Of a stretch of DNA of 64,000 bases, positions 56,407 to 64,000 are shown piece after piece. Both the position numbers and the translations under genes were made by a program. Location: assembly GCF_014650995.1 (NCBI RefSeq), contig NZ_BMWA01000028.1, positions 1 to 64,000 of the forward strand. Direction: 5' to 3'. The notes below the pieces were generated by a model, which was given only the letters and a program-made list of their open reading frames with translations, was not told the origin of the DNA and did no database searches. This stretch comes from Streptomyces viridiviolaceus. GTDB taxonomy: Bacteria; Actinomycetota; Actinomycetes; Streptomycetales; Streptomycetaceae. Positions within the stretch are counted from its first letter, which is position 1. Every line of letters starts with the position of its first letter.

Positions 56407-58038
56407 ATGCACGCCGACCTGCTCTTCACCCGAGGCCCCGTCCTCACCCCCGAGGGACGCACGGCGACCGCCGTGGCGGTCACCGGGGACCGCATCACCG
56501 CCGTCGGGCACGACGAGGTGCACGACCTCGCCGGGCCGCGCACGGAGGTCGTCGACCTCGCCGGACGGCTGCTGCTGCCCGGCTTCCAGGACGCGCACGT
56601 CCATCCGATGCCGGCGGGCCTGGAGCTCGGCCGGTGCGACCTGACCGGGGCCCGGACGGCCGAGGAGACCGTCGCCGCGGTCCGGGCCTACGCCGCCGCG
56701 CATCCGGAACGGGAGTGGATCACCGGCGGCGGCTGGTCCATGGAGGCGTTCCCGGGCGGTACGCCGACCAAGGAGCTGCTGGACGCGGCCGTCCCCGACC
56801 GGCCGGTCTACCTGCCCAACCGCGACCACCACGGCGCCTGGGTCAACAGCCGGGCCCTCGAACGCGCCGGCATCGGCCGCGACACGCCCGACCCGGACGA
56901 CGGACGCATCGACCGGGACGCCGCCGGCGAGCCGAGCGGCACGCTGCAGGAGGGAGCGATGCAGCTGGTCGGGCGGCTCACCCCGCCGGCCGGGCCGGAC
57001 GAGCGGCTGGCGGCACTGCTGCGCGCCCAGCGCCGTCTGCACGCGCTCGGCATCACCGCCTGGCAGGACGCTCTCGTCGGGGACTTCATCGGCATGGAGG
57101 ACCCGTCGCAGGCGTATCTCGCCGCCGCCCGCGCCGGCTCGCTCACCGCCCGGGTCGTCGGCGCCCTGTGGTGGGACCGCGAGCGCGGGGCCGAGCAGAT
57201 CCCCGAGCTCGTCGAGAGGAGGGCGGCGCTGACCCACGGCCGGTTCCGCGCGACCAGCGTCAAGCTGATGCTGGACGGCGTCGCCGAGACGGGGACCGCC
57301 GCACTGCTGGACCCGTACCTGGACCGGTGCGGCTGTGCCACCGCCAACCGGGGCACCTCCTTCCTGGACGCAGCCGAACTTCCCAAGTACGTGGCGGAGT
57401 TGGACGCGCTCGGCTTCCAGTGCCACTTCCACGCGCTGGGCGACCGGGCCGTGCGCGGCGCCCTGGACGCGGTCGAGGCCGCCCGGGCGGCGAACGGACC
57501 GAGCGACACCCGGCCGCACCTCGCGCACCTCCAGGTGGTGCACCCCGACGACGTGCCGCGCTTCGCCCGGCTCGGCGCCACCGCCAACGTCCAGCCGCTG
57601 TGGGCCGCCCACGAACCGCAGATGGACGAACTGACGATCCCGTTCCTCGGTCCCGAACGGGCTGCCTGGCAGTACCCGTTCGGCGCGCTGCTCGGCTCGG
57701 GCGCCAGGCTCGCGGCGGGCAGCGACTGGCCGGTCAGCAGCCCGGATCCGCTCCAGGGGATCCATGTCGCGGTGAACCGGGTCGAGCCGGGCGCCGACGC
57801 GCCGGCGTTCCTGCCGGAGCAGCGCATCGGCCTGGCGGCGGCAGTGGCGGCGTACACCGCGGGTTCGGCGTACGTGAACCACCTCGACGACACCGGCCGG
57901 GTGCGCGCGGGGGCTCTGGCGGACCTCGTCGTCCTGGACCGCGACCCGTTCGCCGGGCCCCCGGAGGCGATCGCCGAGACGCGGGTGGCGCTGACGTATG
58001 TGGGAGGCGAGCGAGTGTACGCGGCGCACGAGGCGTGA
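56407..58038 (+). CDS. Amidohydrolase (YtcJ-like)
   Basis: The protein has 543 aa, ATG 56407. Metal-dependent hydrolase: N-terminal beta-sandwich ending PGFQDAHVHPMP (HxH motif), GGGWSMEAFPGGTPTKELLD, HGAWVNSRALERAGI, SVKLMLDGVAETGTAALLD, CHFHALGDRAVR with the next metal-site His, ANVQPLWAA, and AAGSDWPVSSPDPLQGIH with the final Asp. YtcJ-like proteins hydrolyse diverse amides and N-acyl or ester compounds. It follows the permease, both presumably induced via TetR. Confidence 0.9.
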   Translation: MHADLLFTRGPVLTPEGRTATAVAVTGDRITAVGHDEVHDLAGPRTEVVDLAGRLLLPGFQDAHVHPMPAGLELGRCDLTGARTAEETVAAVRAYAAAHPEREWITGGGWSMEAFPGGTPTKELLDAAVPDRPVYLPNRDHHGAWVNSRALERAGIGRDTPDPDDGRIDRDAAGEPSGTLQEGAMQLVGRLTPPAGPDERLAALLRAQRRLHALGITAWQDALVGDFIGMEDPSQAYLAAARAGSLTARVVGALWWDRERGAEQIPELVERRAALTHGRFRATSVKLMLDGVAETGTAALLDPYLDRCGCATANRGTSFLDAAELPKYVAELDALGFQCHFHALGDRAVRGALDAVEAARAANGPSDTRPHLAHLQVVHPDDVPRFARLGATANVQPLWAAHEPQMDELTIPFLGPERAAWQYPFGALLGSGARLAAGSDWPVSSPDPLQGIHVAVNRVEPGADAPAFLPEQRIGLAAAVAAYTAGSAYVNHLDDTGRVRAGALADLVVLDRDPFAGPPEAIAETRVALTYVGGERVYAAHEA

Positions 58039-58217
58039 GCAGTAACCAAGATCACCAAGAGGGCACCGTGTAGATCATTTGGGGCCTGGGCAGCCTGCTA
58101 CCGCCTCTCGGTCCGACGTACGGACCACGAAGGCGCGTTCGAGTGTGCGGGCGGTCGACGCGGCCGCCCGCCCGCAGGGCCGGGGGACTCTGCGTACCGT
58201 CTCCCGAAAGGAAGCAC

Positions 58218-59249
58218 ATGCCGCAGGACGTCCGGTTCGACCTCCCCTTCGACACTCCCGTCAGCCGGCACCTGGAGTACGCCCGGGAGCGCCATCTGCG
58301 CTGGGTGCGGGAGAGGGGCCTGGTGCGCAGCCGGGCCGGCTTCGAGGAGTACCGGTCCTGGGACCTGGCCGATGCCGCGGCCCGCACCTACCCCTACGCC
58401 TCGGCGGACGACATGGTCGTCCTCATGAACTGGTTCTCCCTGGCCTTTCTCTTCGACGACCAGTTCGACGCCGGCCGTCCGGACCGCGCGGAGCGCATAG
58501 CCGAGGTGGCCCGGGAGCTCATCGCCACCCCGCTGCGTCCGGCCGGTACGCCGCCGCGGGTGGTCTGTCCCATCACCCTGGCCTGGACGGAGGTCTGGGA
58601 GCAGCTCGGCGAGGGCATGTCCCTGACCTGGCGGTCGCGCTTCGCCGCCTCCTGGGGCCGGTTCCTGGTGGCCCACTGCGAGGAGGTCGACCTCGCGGCG
58701 CGGGGGCTGGCCGGGACGCTGGGGCTGGAGGAGTACGCCGCGTTCCGGCGCCGCACGGTGGGCATCCACCACAGCATCGACGCCGGCGAACGCAGCCGCG
58801 GCTTCGAGGTGCCGGCGGCGGCGATGGCGCATCCGCTGATGGAGCGGATGCGGGACCTTGCCGCGGACACCATCGGGTTCATGAACGACATCCACTCCTT
58901 CGAGCGCGAGCGGCGCCGCGGCGACGGCCACAACCTCATCGCCGTGCTGCACCGGGAGCGGGGCTGCTCCTGGCAGGAGGCCACCGACGAGGCGTACCGC
59001 ATGACGACCGCCTGCCTGGACGAGTACGTCGGACTGCAGGCCCGCGTCCCGCTGATGTGCGACGAGCTGGGCCTCGACGGGGACGAACGGGCCCGGGTCG
59101 GGATGGGCGTGGAGGCCATCCAGCACTGGATCAACGGCAACTACGAGTGGGCGCTGACCACCGGCAGGTACGCGGCGGCCAAGGAGGGCCCCGTGGCCAC
59201 GGCCGAGCTGGCCGGGCGGGGATCGGTGGACGACCTGCTGACCGTGTGA
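58218..59249 (+). CDS. Class I terpene cyclase (sesquiterpene synthase-like)
   Basis: The protein has 343 aa, ATG 58218 with AAAGGAAG 6 bases upstream. Metal motifs: D80-D-Q-F-D84 (DDxxD), N223-D-I-H-S227-F-E-R-E231 (NDxxSxxxE), the pyrophosphate-sensor Arg in HSIDAGERSRGFEVP, and the C-terminal RY pair in WALTTGRYAA. Length and motifs match bacterial farnesyl diphosphate cyclases of the pentalenene-synthase type; the first residues (MPQDV) too. The product cannot be read. It converges with a conservon P450, which may decorate the terpene. Confidence 0.9.
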   Translation: MPQDVRFDLPFDTPVSRHLEYARERHLRWVRERGLVRSRAGFEEYRSWDLADAAARTYPYASADDMVVLMNWFSLAFLFDDQFDAGRPDRAERIAEVARELIATPLRPAGTPPRVVCPITLAWTEVWEQLGEGMSLTWRSRFAASWGRFLVAHCEEVDLAARGLAGTLGLEEYAAFRRRTVGIHHSIDAGERSRGFEVPAAAMAHPLMERMRDLAADTIGFMNDIHSFERERRRGDGHNLIAVLHRERGCSWQEATDEAYRMTTACLDEYVGLQARVPLMCDELGLDGDERARVGMGVEAIQHWINGNYEWALTTGRYAAAKEGPVATAELAGRGSVDDLLTV

Positions 59250-59263
59250 CACCACCGCACCGT

Positions 59264-59295
59264 GCGGCCCGGCCGGTTGTCGCCGGCCGGGCCGC
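59264..59295. terminator. Bidirectional hairpin between terpene cyclase and P450 genes
   Basis: GCGGCCCGGCCGG (59264-59276) and CCGGCCGGGCCGC (59283-59295) form a perfect 13-bp stem with the loop TTGTCG, 15 bp after the cyclase stop and touching the P450 stop codon. Confidence 0.85.
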
Positions 59296-60536
59296 TACAC
59301 GGTGAACTCGACCGGCAGGCTGTCCAGTCGGGACTCCCAGGTGGAGGCGGTGGAGGTGAGTTCCTCCGGCGGTACCGCCAGACGCAGCCCGGGAAGGCGG
59401 TGCAGCAGGACGTCGACGGCCGTCTCGATGATGGCCTGGCCCATGTTCTGCCCGGGGCACTCGTGGGGCCCGCTGCTGAACGCGAGGTGCGAGGCGTTGC
59501 CCTGGACCGAGACACCGGGGTCGGGCCGGATGCCGGGGTCGTGGTTGCCGGCCGCCAGGCCCAGCACGAGCAGGTCGCCCTCCTTGACCGGGCAGCCGCC
59601 GAGCTCCAGGTCGGCGGTGGCGAACCGCCCCGGCAGCACGGCCAGCGGCGGGGTGTTCCACATCACCTCCTCCACGACCGCGGACAGGTTCAGCTGCCCG
59701 CTGACCAGCCCGGACAGCCAGGAGGTCTCGGTGAGGACCAGCTGGAGCGCCCGGGCCAGCAGGTTGCTCGTCATGGTGTGGGCGGTGATCAGCACCAGTC
59801 GCAGGTGCTGGACGATCTCGTCCTCGTCGAGACCGGCGTGGTGCTCGATGAGCCCGGAGGTGAAGTCGGAGCCGGGTTCCGCGCGTCTGCGAGCGGCGAG
59901 TTCGCCGAGGATGCCCATGATGCGGTCGTTGTGCGTGAGCGCGTCCGCGCCGCCCTTGATCACCAGGTTGCTGGACTCGGCGAGGCTGCGCCCCTCGCCC
60001 TCGGCGAGTCCGAAGACCCGGGTGAGGACCAGCATGGGCAGGTACTCGGCGAAGTCGGCCACCAGGTCGGCGCGGCCCGCGTCGGCGAACGCGTCGATCT
60101 GCTTGTGCGCGAAGTGCGTCACATGGCGGCGGATGCCCCGCCCGGCCACGGCGTACAGGTTGTCCGTGACCGCGCCGCGCAGCCGGCGGTGCGGTTCGCC
60201 GTCCTGCGAGACGCAGTCGGGGCGCCAGCCCAGCATCTGGATCAGTGGGGACGTCGCGTCGACGCGGCCGTCCCTGAAGTCCCGCCAGATCCGCGAGTCA
60301 CGGCTGAACTGCAGGGGGTTGTCCAGCACCCGCCGGTTCTCCCGGTAGCCGAGCACCAGCCAGGCGGGCACGTCGCCCTCCAGCAGGACCGGCGCGACGG
60401 AACCGTGTTCCTCGCGCAGCCGGGCGTAGATGCCGTGGGGGTCGGTCGCCGCCTGGGTGCCGTACAGCCGCGTGGCACCCTCGCCGTGGGCGACGGGGCA
60501 GCCGGTGGCGGGGCCGGACGGCGTCTGGTGGTTCAT
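59295..60536 (-). CDS. cvnE: Cytochrome P450 of the conservon type, ExxR arginine missing
   Basis: The protein has 413 aa. The heme-binding loop FSSGPHECPGQNMGQ gives axial Cys360. In the K helix the usual E-x-x-R is E290-V-M-W293 (VVEEVMWNTPP), so the Arg is replaced by Trp, a feature recalled from the CYP157 family of Streptomyces conservons. The I helix reads LVLITAHTMTSNLLARAL, without the usual acidic-Thr pair. It overlaps the GTPase gene by 4 bp (ATGA) and ends the conservon operon. It should bind heme, but its catalytic ability is open. Confidence 0.9.
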   Translation of the reverse strand: MNHQTPSGPATGCPVAHGEGATRLYGTQAATDPHGIYARLREEHGSVAPVLLEGDVPAWLVLGYRENRRVLDNPLQFSRDSRIWRDFRDGRVDATSPLIQMLGWRPDCVSQDGEPHRRLRGAVTDNLYAVAGRGIRRHVTHFAHKQIDAFADAGRADLVADFAEYLPMLVLTRVFGLAEGEGRSLAESSNLVIKGGADALTHNDRIMGILGELAARRRAEPGSDFTSGLIEHHAGLDEDEIVQHLRLVLITAHTMTSNLLARALQLVLTETSWLSGLVSGQLNLSAVVEEVMWNTPPLAVLPGRFATADLELGGCPVKEGDLLVLGLAAGNHDPGIRPDPGVSVQGNASHLAFSSGPHECPGQNMGQAIIETAVDVLLHRLPGLRLAVPPEELTSTASTWESRLDSLPVEFTV

Positions 60537-61138
60537 CGGGGCTCCAGGGCGGCGGCCGCGTGGTCCTTGAGGTGCCGTATCAGGGCGACGAGCACGTCAC
60601 GGCCGGCGGCGCGGTCGCGGGCGTCGAAGGAGACGACCGGGGTGTGCGGGGAGATGTCCAGGGCGTCCCGGATCTCCTCGACCGGGTAGTCCTGGGAGTC
60701 CGGGAAGACGTTGAGCGCGATGACGAAGGGCACCTTCTGCCGCTCCATCTCCTCGATCGCCCGGAAGCTGGAGGCCAGGCGCCGGGTGTCCACCAGGACG
60801 ACCGCGCCGAGCGCGCCCTTGAACAGCCCGTTCCACAGGAACCAGAAGCGCTCCTGGCCGGGGGTGCCGAACAGGTACAGCGTCAGCGTGTCGTTGATGC
60901 TGATCTTGCCGAAGTCCAGGCTGACGGTGGTCCGGGCCTTGTCGGCGACGCCGATGAGGTGGTCGACGTCGGCGCTGGCCTGGGTGAGGGTCTCCTCGGT
61001 GGTGAGCGGCCTGATGTCGCTGACCGAGCGGACCATGGTGGTCTTGCCCGTACCGAAACCGCCGGCGATCATCACCTTCACCGAGCGGGTGGGCCCGCCA
61101 CCCGGCTGCCCGGGCCGGTCAAAGCCTTTGAAGTCCAC
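60533..61138 (-). CDS. cvnD: Conservon GTPase CvnD
   Basis: Small ATP/GTP-binding protein of 201 aa related to Ras-like/MglA GTPases. P-loop AGGFGTGKTT with GxxxxGKT at 26-33, then LDFGKISINDTLTLYLFGTP with switch DTPGQ replaced by GTPGQ, and a late VIALNVFPDSQDY where NKxD is Asn-Val-Phe. GTG start at 61138 with GGAGGA upstream. It overlaps CvnC by 20 bp. With CvnA, B and C it forms a membrane-bound complex like a G-protein-coupled system in the published Streptomyces cases. Confidence 0.9.
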   Translation of the reverse strand: MDFKGFDRPGQPGGGPTRSVKVMIAGGFGTGKTTMVRSVSDIRPLTTEETLTQASADVDHLIGVADKARTTVSLDFGKISINDTLTLYLFGTPGQERFWFLWNGLFKGALGAVVLVDTRRLASSFRAIEEMERQKVPFVIALNVFPDSQDYPVEEIRDALDISPHTPVVSFDARDRAAGRDVLVALIRHLKDHAAAALEPR

Positions 61139-61490
61139 TGAGTATCTCCTCCAGGAGCGCGAGGTCGGTCCCGCGGCCGGCGTCGTGCGCCGGGATGGGG
61201 TCACGGGCTTCGATACGGCCTGCCTGGAGCAGGTCCGACAGCAGCACCGCGAGAATGTTGAAGGGCAGCCCCAGGTGGGCGCCGAGTTCGGCCACCGACA
61301 GCGGATCGCGGCAGCGCCGGAGGATCTCCTGGTGCTCGTGCTGCATGCCCGGTGAGGGGGCGGTGCGGGCCACGACGAGGGTCGCGACGTCGAGGCTCGC
61401 CGCCGAACCAGCCGGTCCGCTGCGCCCACCGGTGAGGACGTAGTAGCGCTCGAGACCGGACGGCTCCGTCGGCCGGCGGGCAGCACTCAT
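61119..61490 (-). CDS. cvnC: DUF742 protein CvnC
   Basis: The protein has 123 aa. DUF742 features: LERYYVLTGGRSGPAGSAAS, DVATLVVART, HQEILRRCRDPLSVAELGAH, LGLPFNILAVLLSDLLQAGR, LLEEILSGLQRL at the end. A winged-helix-like core is inferred from this family. It overlaps CvnB upstream by 4 bp and CvnD downstream by 20 bp. Confidence 0.9.
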   Translation of the reverse strand: MSAARRPTEPSGLERYYVLTGGRSGPAGSAASLDVATLVVARTAPSPGMQHEHQEILRRCRDPLSVAELGAHLGLPFNILAVLLSDLLQAGRIEARDPIPAHDAGRGTDLALLEEILSGLQRL

Positions 61491-61897
61491 CCAGGGTGCT
61501 CCTCCAGGCGCCGACTGGTGCCGAGGAGTTCACCCATCCTGCGGGCCGTGTCCCTCATCTGATGGCCGAGGAGACCCTGGTCGAGGCCCTCCCGGGCGAG
61601 GACGCCGAGATACGTCTCCACCCCCGCGCGGACGACGAAGAGGTGCCCGCCGTCGACCTCGATCATCGCCAGCCGCAGGTGTCCCGCGGCCTGCCGGAAC
61701 TGCTCGGCGACCGGCTGGGCCAGCGCCTGCAGGCCGGCCACCACGGCGGCGAAGCGGTCCACGTCGTCGGGGTCCTCGGCGCCGTGGGAGGTGATGGCCT
61801 TGCCGTCGCTGGAGGCCACGAGGGCGAAACGGATCTCCTGGATGCTCTCCACGAGGTCGCGGAGCGCCCAGCTCACGTCGGTTCCCTGGTGCGTCAT
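61487..61897 (-). CDS. cvnB: Roadblock/LC7 protein CvnB
   Basis: The protein has 136 aa. Roadblock/LC7 fold: VSWALRDLVESIQEIRFALV, ASSDGKAITSHGAEDPDDVD, RFAAVVAGLQALAQPVAEQF, LRLAMIEVDGGHLFVVRAGV, YLGVLAREGLDQGLLGHQMR. Acts as the regulator paired with the CvnD GTPase. Starts 6 bp after CvnA and overlaps CvnC by 4 bp. Confidence 0.92.
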   Translation of the reverse strand: MTHQGTDVSWALRDLVESIQEIRFALVASSDGKAITSHGAEDPDDVDRFAAVVAGLQALAQPVAEQFRQAAGHLRLAMIEVDGGHLFVVRAGVETYLGVLAREGLDQGLLGHQMRDTARRMGELLGTSRRLEEHPG

Positions 61898-61902
61898 GGG
61901 GA

Positions 61903-63453
61903 CTAGTCGCTCTCTTCAGTGCGGTGCCCGGTGGCCTCGCCACCGGTGGTCGTGTCACGGTCTGCGGCGCCCTCCGGCCTCGGGGAGGTGCCGGCCCCCG
62001 CCGCGCCGGGGTCGCGTCCGGCGGTGGCGAAGGCGGCGAGTCCGGCGAAGGAGGCGTCCGGTGGAACGGCCGGAACGGCGGAGGCGGAGGACCCGCCGTC
62101 CCGGCCGGTGGACCCGGCCGGCGTCGGCCCGGCGGCCGGCTCGTCGCGCCGGCTGCGGCGCCGGGGAAGTCCGCCGGGCGTGGTCCGCGCGGCGTCGTCG
62201 CCGGCCGGGGCGGCGGCGGGCCGCCCGGACGGGACCGCGGCGGTGGGCGGGGGCGCCTGCGCGGCGGCCGGCAGCGGGCTGAAGTACTTGTGCGGCACGA
62301 CCACCACGACGGACGTGCCCAGCCACGGCGAGTCGGCGAAGGTGACCCGGATGCCGTAGCGGCGGGCGAGGATGCCGACCACGCGCAGGCCGATGTTAGC
62401 GTCCTCCGAGATGCCGCCGAGCCCCGCGCCGGGCGCGGTCCCCGCGAGGGCGTGCTCGGCCTCGCGCTTCTTCTCCCCGCTCAGTCCCTTGCCGGAGTCC
62501 TGGATCTCGATGCCGACGCCGTTGGGGACCTCCTTGCCGGAGACGACCACCGACTCGGTGGGCGGTGAGTACCGTGCGGCGTTGTCCAGCAGGTGGGCGA
62601 AGATCAGCGTGAGGTGGTCCACCAGACCGCCGTCGACGCCGAGTTCGGGCAGGTGGTGCAGCTGGACGCGGTGGAAGTCCTTGATGCGCCCGATGCCACC
62701 GCGCACCACGCTCAGCAGGCGCTGCGGCTCCTGCCACTGCCGCCCCGGGCGGTCGGAGCCGCCGAGCACGCCGATGCTGGCGGCGAGGCAGTCGGCGGGG
62801 CCGATCGCCTGGTCGAGTTCCATCAGGCCCCGGGCGACGGCCGGCAGCCTGCCGTGCTCGCCCTGCATCTCGTGCAGCCGGCCGCGGAGCTTGCTGGTCA
62901 GGACGTGGATGCGGTTGCCGACGCCGATGACGGCCTGTTCGGCGGAGGTGGAGCGGTCGAACTCCGCCTCGACGCCGATCAGCGCGGTTCTGAGGACCTT
63001 GCGCAGCTCGGCCTGCAGAGCGGCGCCCACCTTCGCGCAGCTCTCGGTGGTCGGCAGGATGTCGTCGATGGCGTCTCCGGCGCGCAGCCGCTTCATCGCG
63101 TCGGGCAGCTGCTCGTCGGCGAGCCGGGACACCGCGGCCAGCTGGTGACCGAGCCGCTCCTCGTACGCCTGTACCTGTTCCGCGAGCTGTGCCTCGTACG
63201 TCCGTGTCTGCTCCGCCCGGGAGGCCCGGTGGGCGTCCTCGGCGCGGCGCAGCTGCGCGCGGGAGCGGAGGAGGAGGCGCACGCAGACGGTGCCGGCCGC
63301 CGTCGCCGCGGCACCGGCGACGGCGGTGGTCATTCGCTCCGAACTCAGGAAAGTGGCGGCCAACGTCCCGCCGCCCAGACCCAGCGGCATCAGCCACCAG
63401 GTGTGCCAGGCGACAGGGGCCCGCGCCGCCGGCGGCGGAGTGGCGAGTTCCAT
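61903..63453 (-). CDS. cvnA: Conservon sensor CvnA (histidine-kinase-like)
   Basis: The protein has 516 aa from ATG 63453 with GAAGG 6 bases upstream. An N-terminal membrane segment (MPLGLGGGTLAATFLSSERM region plus a following helix), a long coiled coil (RRAEDAHRASRAEQTRTYEA, QLAEQVQAYEERL), a dimerisation-like middle and a HATPase domain with IFAHLLDNAARYSPP (N box), QDSGKGLS and GLGGISEDANIGLRVVGILA (G boxes). The phosphoacceptor His box is not evident, as in other CvnA proteins. The tail after LPAAAQAPPP is long, Pro/Ala-rich and disordered. Confidence 0.9.
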   Translation of the reverse strand: MELATPPPAARAPVAWHTWWLMPLGLGGGTLAATFLSSERMTTAVAGAAATAAGTVCVRLLLRSRAQLRRAEDAHRASRAEQTRTYEAQLAEQVQAYEERLGHQLAAVSRLADEQLPDAMKRLRAGDAIDDILPTTESCAKVGAALQAELRKVLRTALIGVEAEFDRSTSAEQAVIGVGNRIHVLTSKLRGRLHEMQGEHGRLPAVARGLMELDQAIGPADCLAASIGVLGGSDRPGRQWQEPQRLLSVVRGGIGRIKDFHRVQLHHLPELGVDGGLVDHLTLIFAHLLDNAARYSPPTESVVVSGKEVPNGVGIEIQDSGKGLSGEKKREAEHALAGTAPGAGLGGISEDANIGLRVVGILARRYGIRVTFADSPWLGTSVVVVVPHKYFSPLPAAAQAPPPTAAVPSGRPAAAPAGDDAARTTPGGLPRRRSRRDEPAAGPTPAGSTGRDGGSSASAVPAVPPDASFAGLAAFATAGRDPGAAGAGTSPRPEGAADRDTTTGGEATGHRTEESD

Positions 63454-63743
63454 CTGCATCCTTCGAAGCAAAACGATCGAACAAGGGGGTGTGCGAGGAG
63501 ACCGCGAGGAGACCGCGCCCATGAGTACGCGTCGAAAGACGAACCGTCGGTCCGTCAACTCGCAACGCTGATGGGGAGCTTAGCCGTTGCGATGCCGAAA
63601 AGATCAATTCGGTGGCCCGGTGGAAGTGAGGATTCCGCCACGTCCTGCGAGGGTCGCCGGGCCCTCGCGGAGGGGTGTGATTCCGACGGCACACGGCGGC
63701 CGGGCCGTGTCCGGGCGGGCGCGGGTGGGCAGGCTGGGTCACC
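63454..63743. other. Divergent intergenic region between CvnA and the oxidoreductase gene
   Basis: 290 bp without a supported gene. It has a slightly A/T-richer stretch around 63570-63620 (GATGCCGAAAAGATCAATTC) likely to contain the conservon promoter. No clear repeat seen. Confidence 0.4.
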
Positions 63744-64000
63744 ATGAACGACGTGAACACGATGCGAGCCATCAGCCAGGACACCCTCGGCGGGCCCGAG
63801 GTCCTGAAGGAAGTACGGCTGGAGCGCCCCGAGCCGCGCCCGAACGAGGTGCTGGTGCGGGTGCGTGCCGCCGGAGTGAACCCCACCGACTGGAAGCACC
63901 GCGCGAACGGCGGCTTCCTCGGTGAGCCACCCTTCGTGCTGGGCTGGGACGTCTCCGGCGTGGTGGAGGCGGTGGGGATCGGCGTGGCCGCGTTCCGGCC
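63744..64000 (+). CDS. NADP-dependent quinone-oxidoreductase-like protein (partial)
   Basis: The first 85 residues only: MNDVNTMRAISQDTLGGPEV, LVRVRAAGVNPTDWKHRANG, PPFVLGWDVSGVVEAVG. It is the GroES-like N-domain of the zinc-free medium-chain dehydrogenase family (quinone reductase/zeta-crystallin type): GVNPTDWK replaces zinc-binding residues. The start could also be the ATG at 63762 (MRAISQ). The C-terminal Rossmann domain is past the window end. Confidence 0.85.
   Translation, partial: MNDVNTMRAISQDTLGGPEVLKEVRLERPEPRPNEVLVRVRAAGVNPTDWKHRANGGFLGEPPFVLGWDVSGVVEAVGIGVAAFR

Noticed and set aside
1..64000. CRISPR array, tRNA, rRNA or intact IS transposase
   Set aside because: No regularly spaced repeats, tRNA cloverleaf or DDE/tyrosine/serine recombinase motifs were visible on either strand.

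Overview
The window is high-GC DNA (most codons end in G or C) with GTG and TTG starts and AAGGAG-type ribosome binding sites. Its gene families are typical of Streptomyces: a WhiB-like regulator, mycothiol-dependent formaldehyde dehydrogenase, a subtilisin-inhibitor-like protein, streptogrisin-type protease, SpoIIE-type phosphatases, a conservon (cvn) operon, a terpene cyclase, an F420-type Ddn protein and many TetR regulators. It reads as an accessory or chromosome-arm segment of a Streptomyces. I saw no tRNA, rRNA, CRISPR array or intact transposase.

Positions 1-9,500 are a decaying, paralog-rich stretch. They hold the end of a flavin-dependent monooxygenase, a frameshifted FMN reductase, a WhiB protein, a GNAT acetyltransferase, an alpha/beta hydrolase that has lost its nucleophile through deletions, three intact alpha/beta hydrolases around an AraC regulator, a relic framed by about 66-bp direct repeats, a PucR-type regulator and a broken nuclease. 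Positions 9,500-28,000 hold an L,D-transpeptidase, two SDR enzymes, the formaldehyde-detoxification pair (MscR plus a metallo-hydrolase), a collapsed ABC exporter, a TetR/secreted-propeller divergon, an Otr(A)-like ribosome-protection GTPase with an overlapping leader ORF, an orphan dTDP-glucose dehydratase, a CBS protein, LysR, a multi-sensor SpoIIE phosphatase and a secreted serine protease.

The most interesting locus is 28,618-34,785. A 71-aa double-glycine leader peptide is followed by a leaky-looking terminator, an HlyD-type adaptor, a C39-peptidase ABC exporter and a second NHLP-type ABC exporter. No modifying enzyme is visible. The predicted core has no Cys, Lys, Arg, His or aromatic residue and is an internal duplication, so it fits neither a lanthipeptide nor a cationic bacteriocin. 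A Ppx/GppA protein and a conserved-looking trio (diiron/heme-oxygenase-fold protein, HemK-like methyltransferase, CDGSH protein) follow.

Positions 38,000-54,000 carry an SSI protein with Arg at P1, an overlapping pair of alpha-hydroxy-acid enzymes, a sigma-like/zinc-finger/TM/ricin fusion, a Fic/Doc-like toxin with a degenerate active motif plus a ribbon-helix-helix antitoxin, a second PAS/GAF/SpoIIE phosphatase, a lipoprotein, an aldo/keto reductase and small redox proteins. They also carry a divergon with two copies of a palindromic operator next to a frameshifted TetR gene. Positions 54,000-63,500 carry a TetR-linked permease/amidohydrolase operon and a class I terpene synthase convergent with a full conservon whose P450 lacks the ExxR arginine. 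The window ends inside a zinc-independent quinone-oxidoreductase-like gene.
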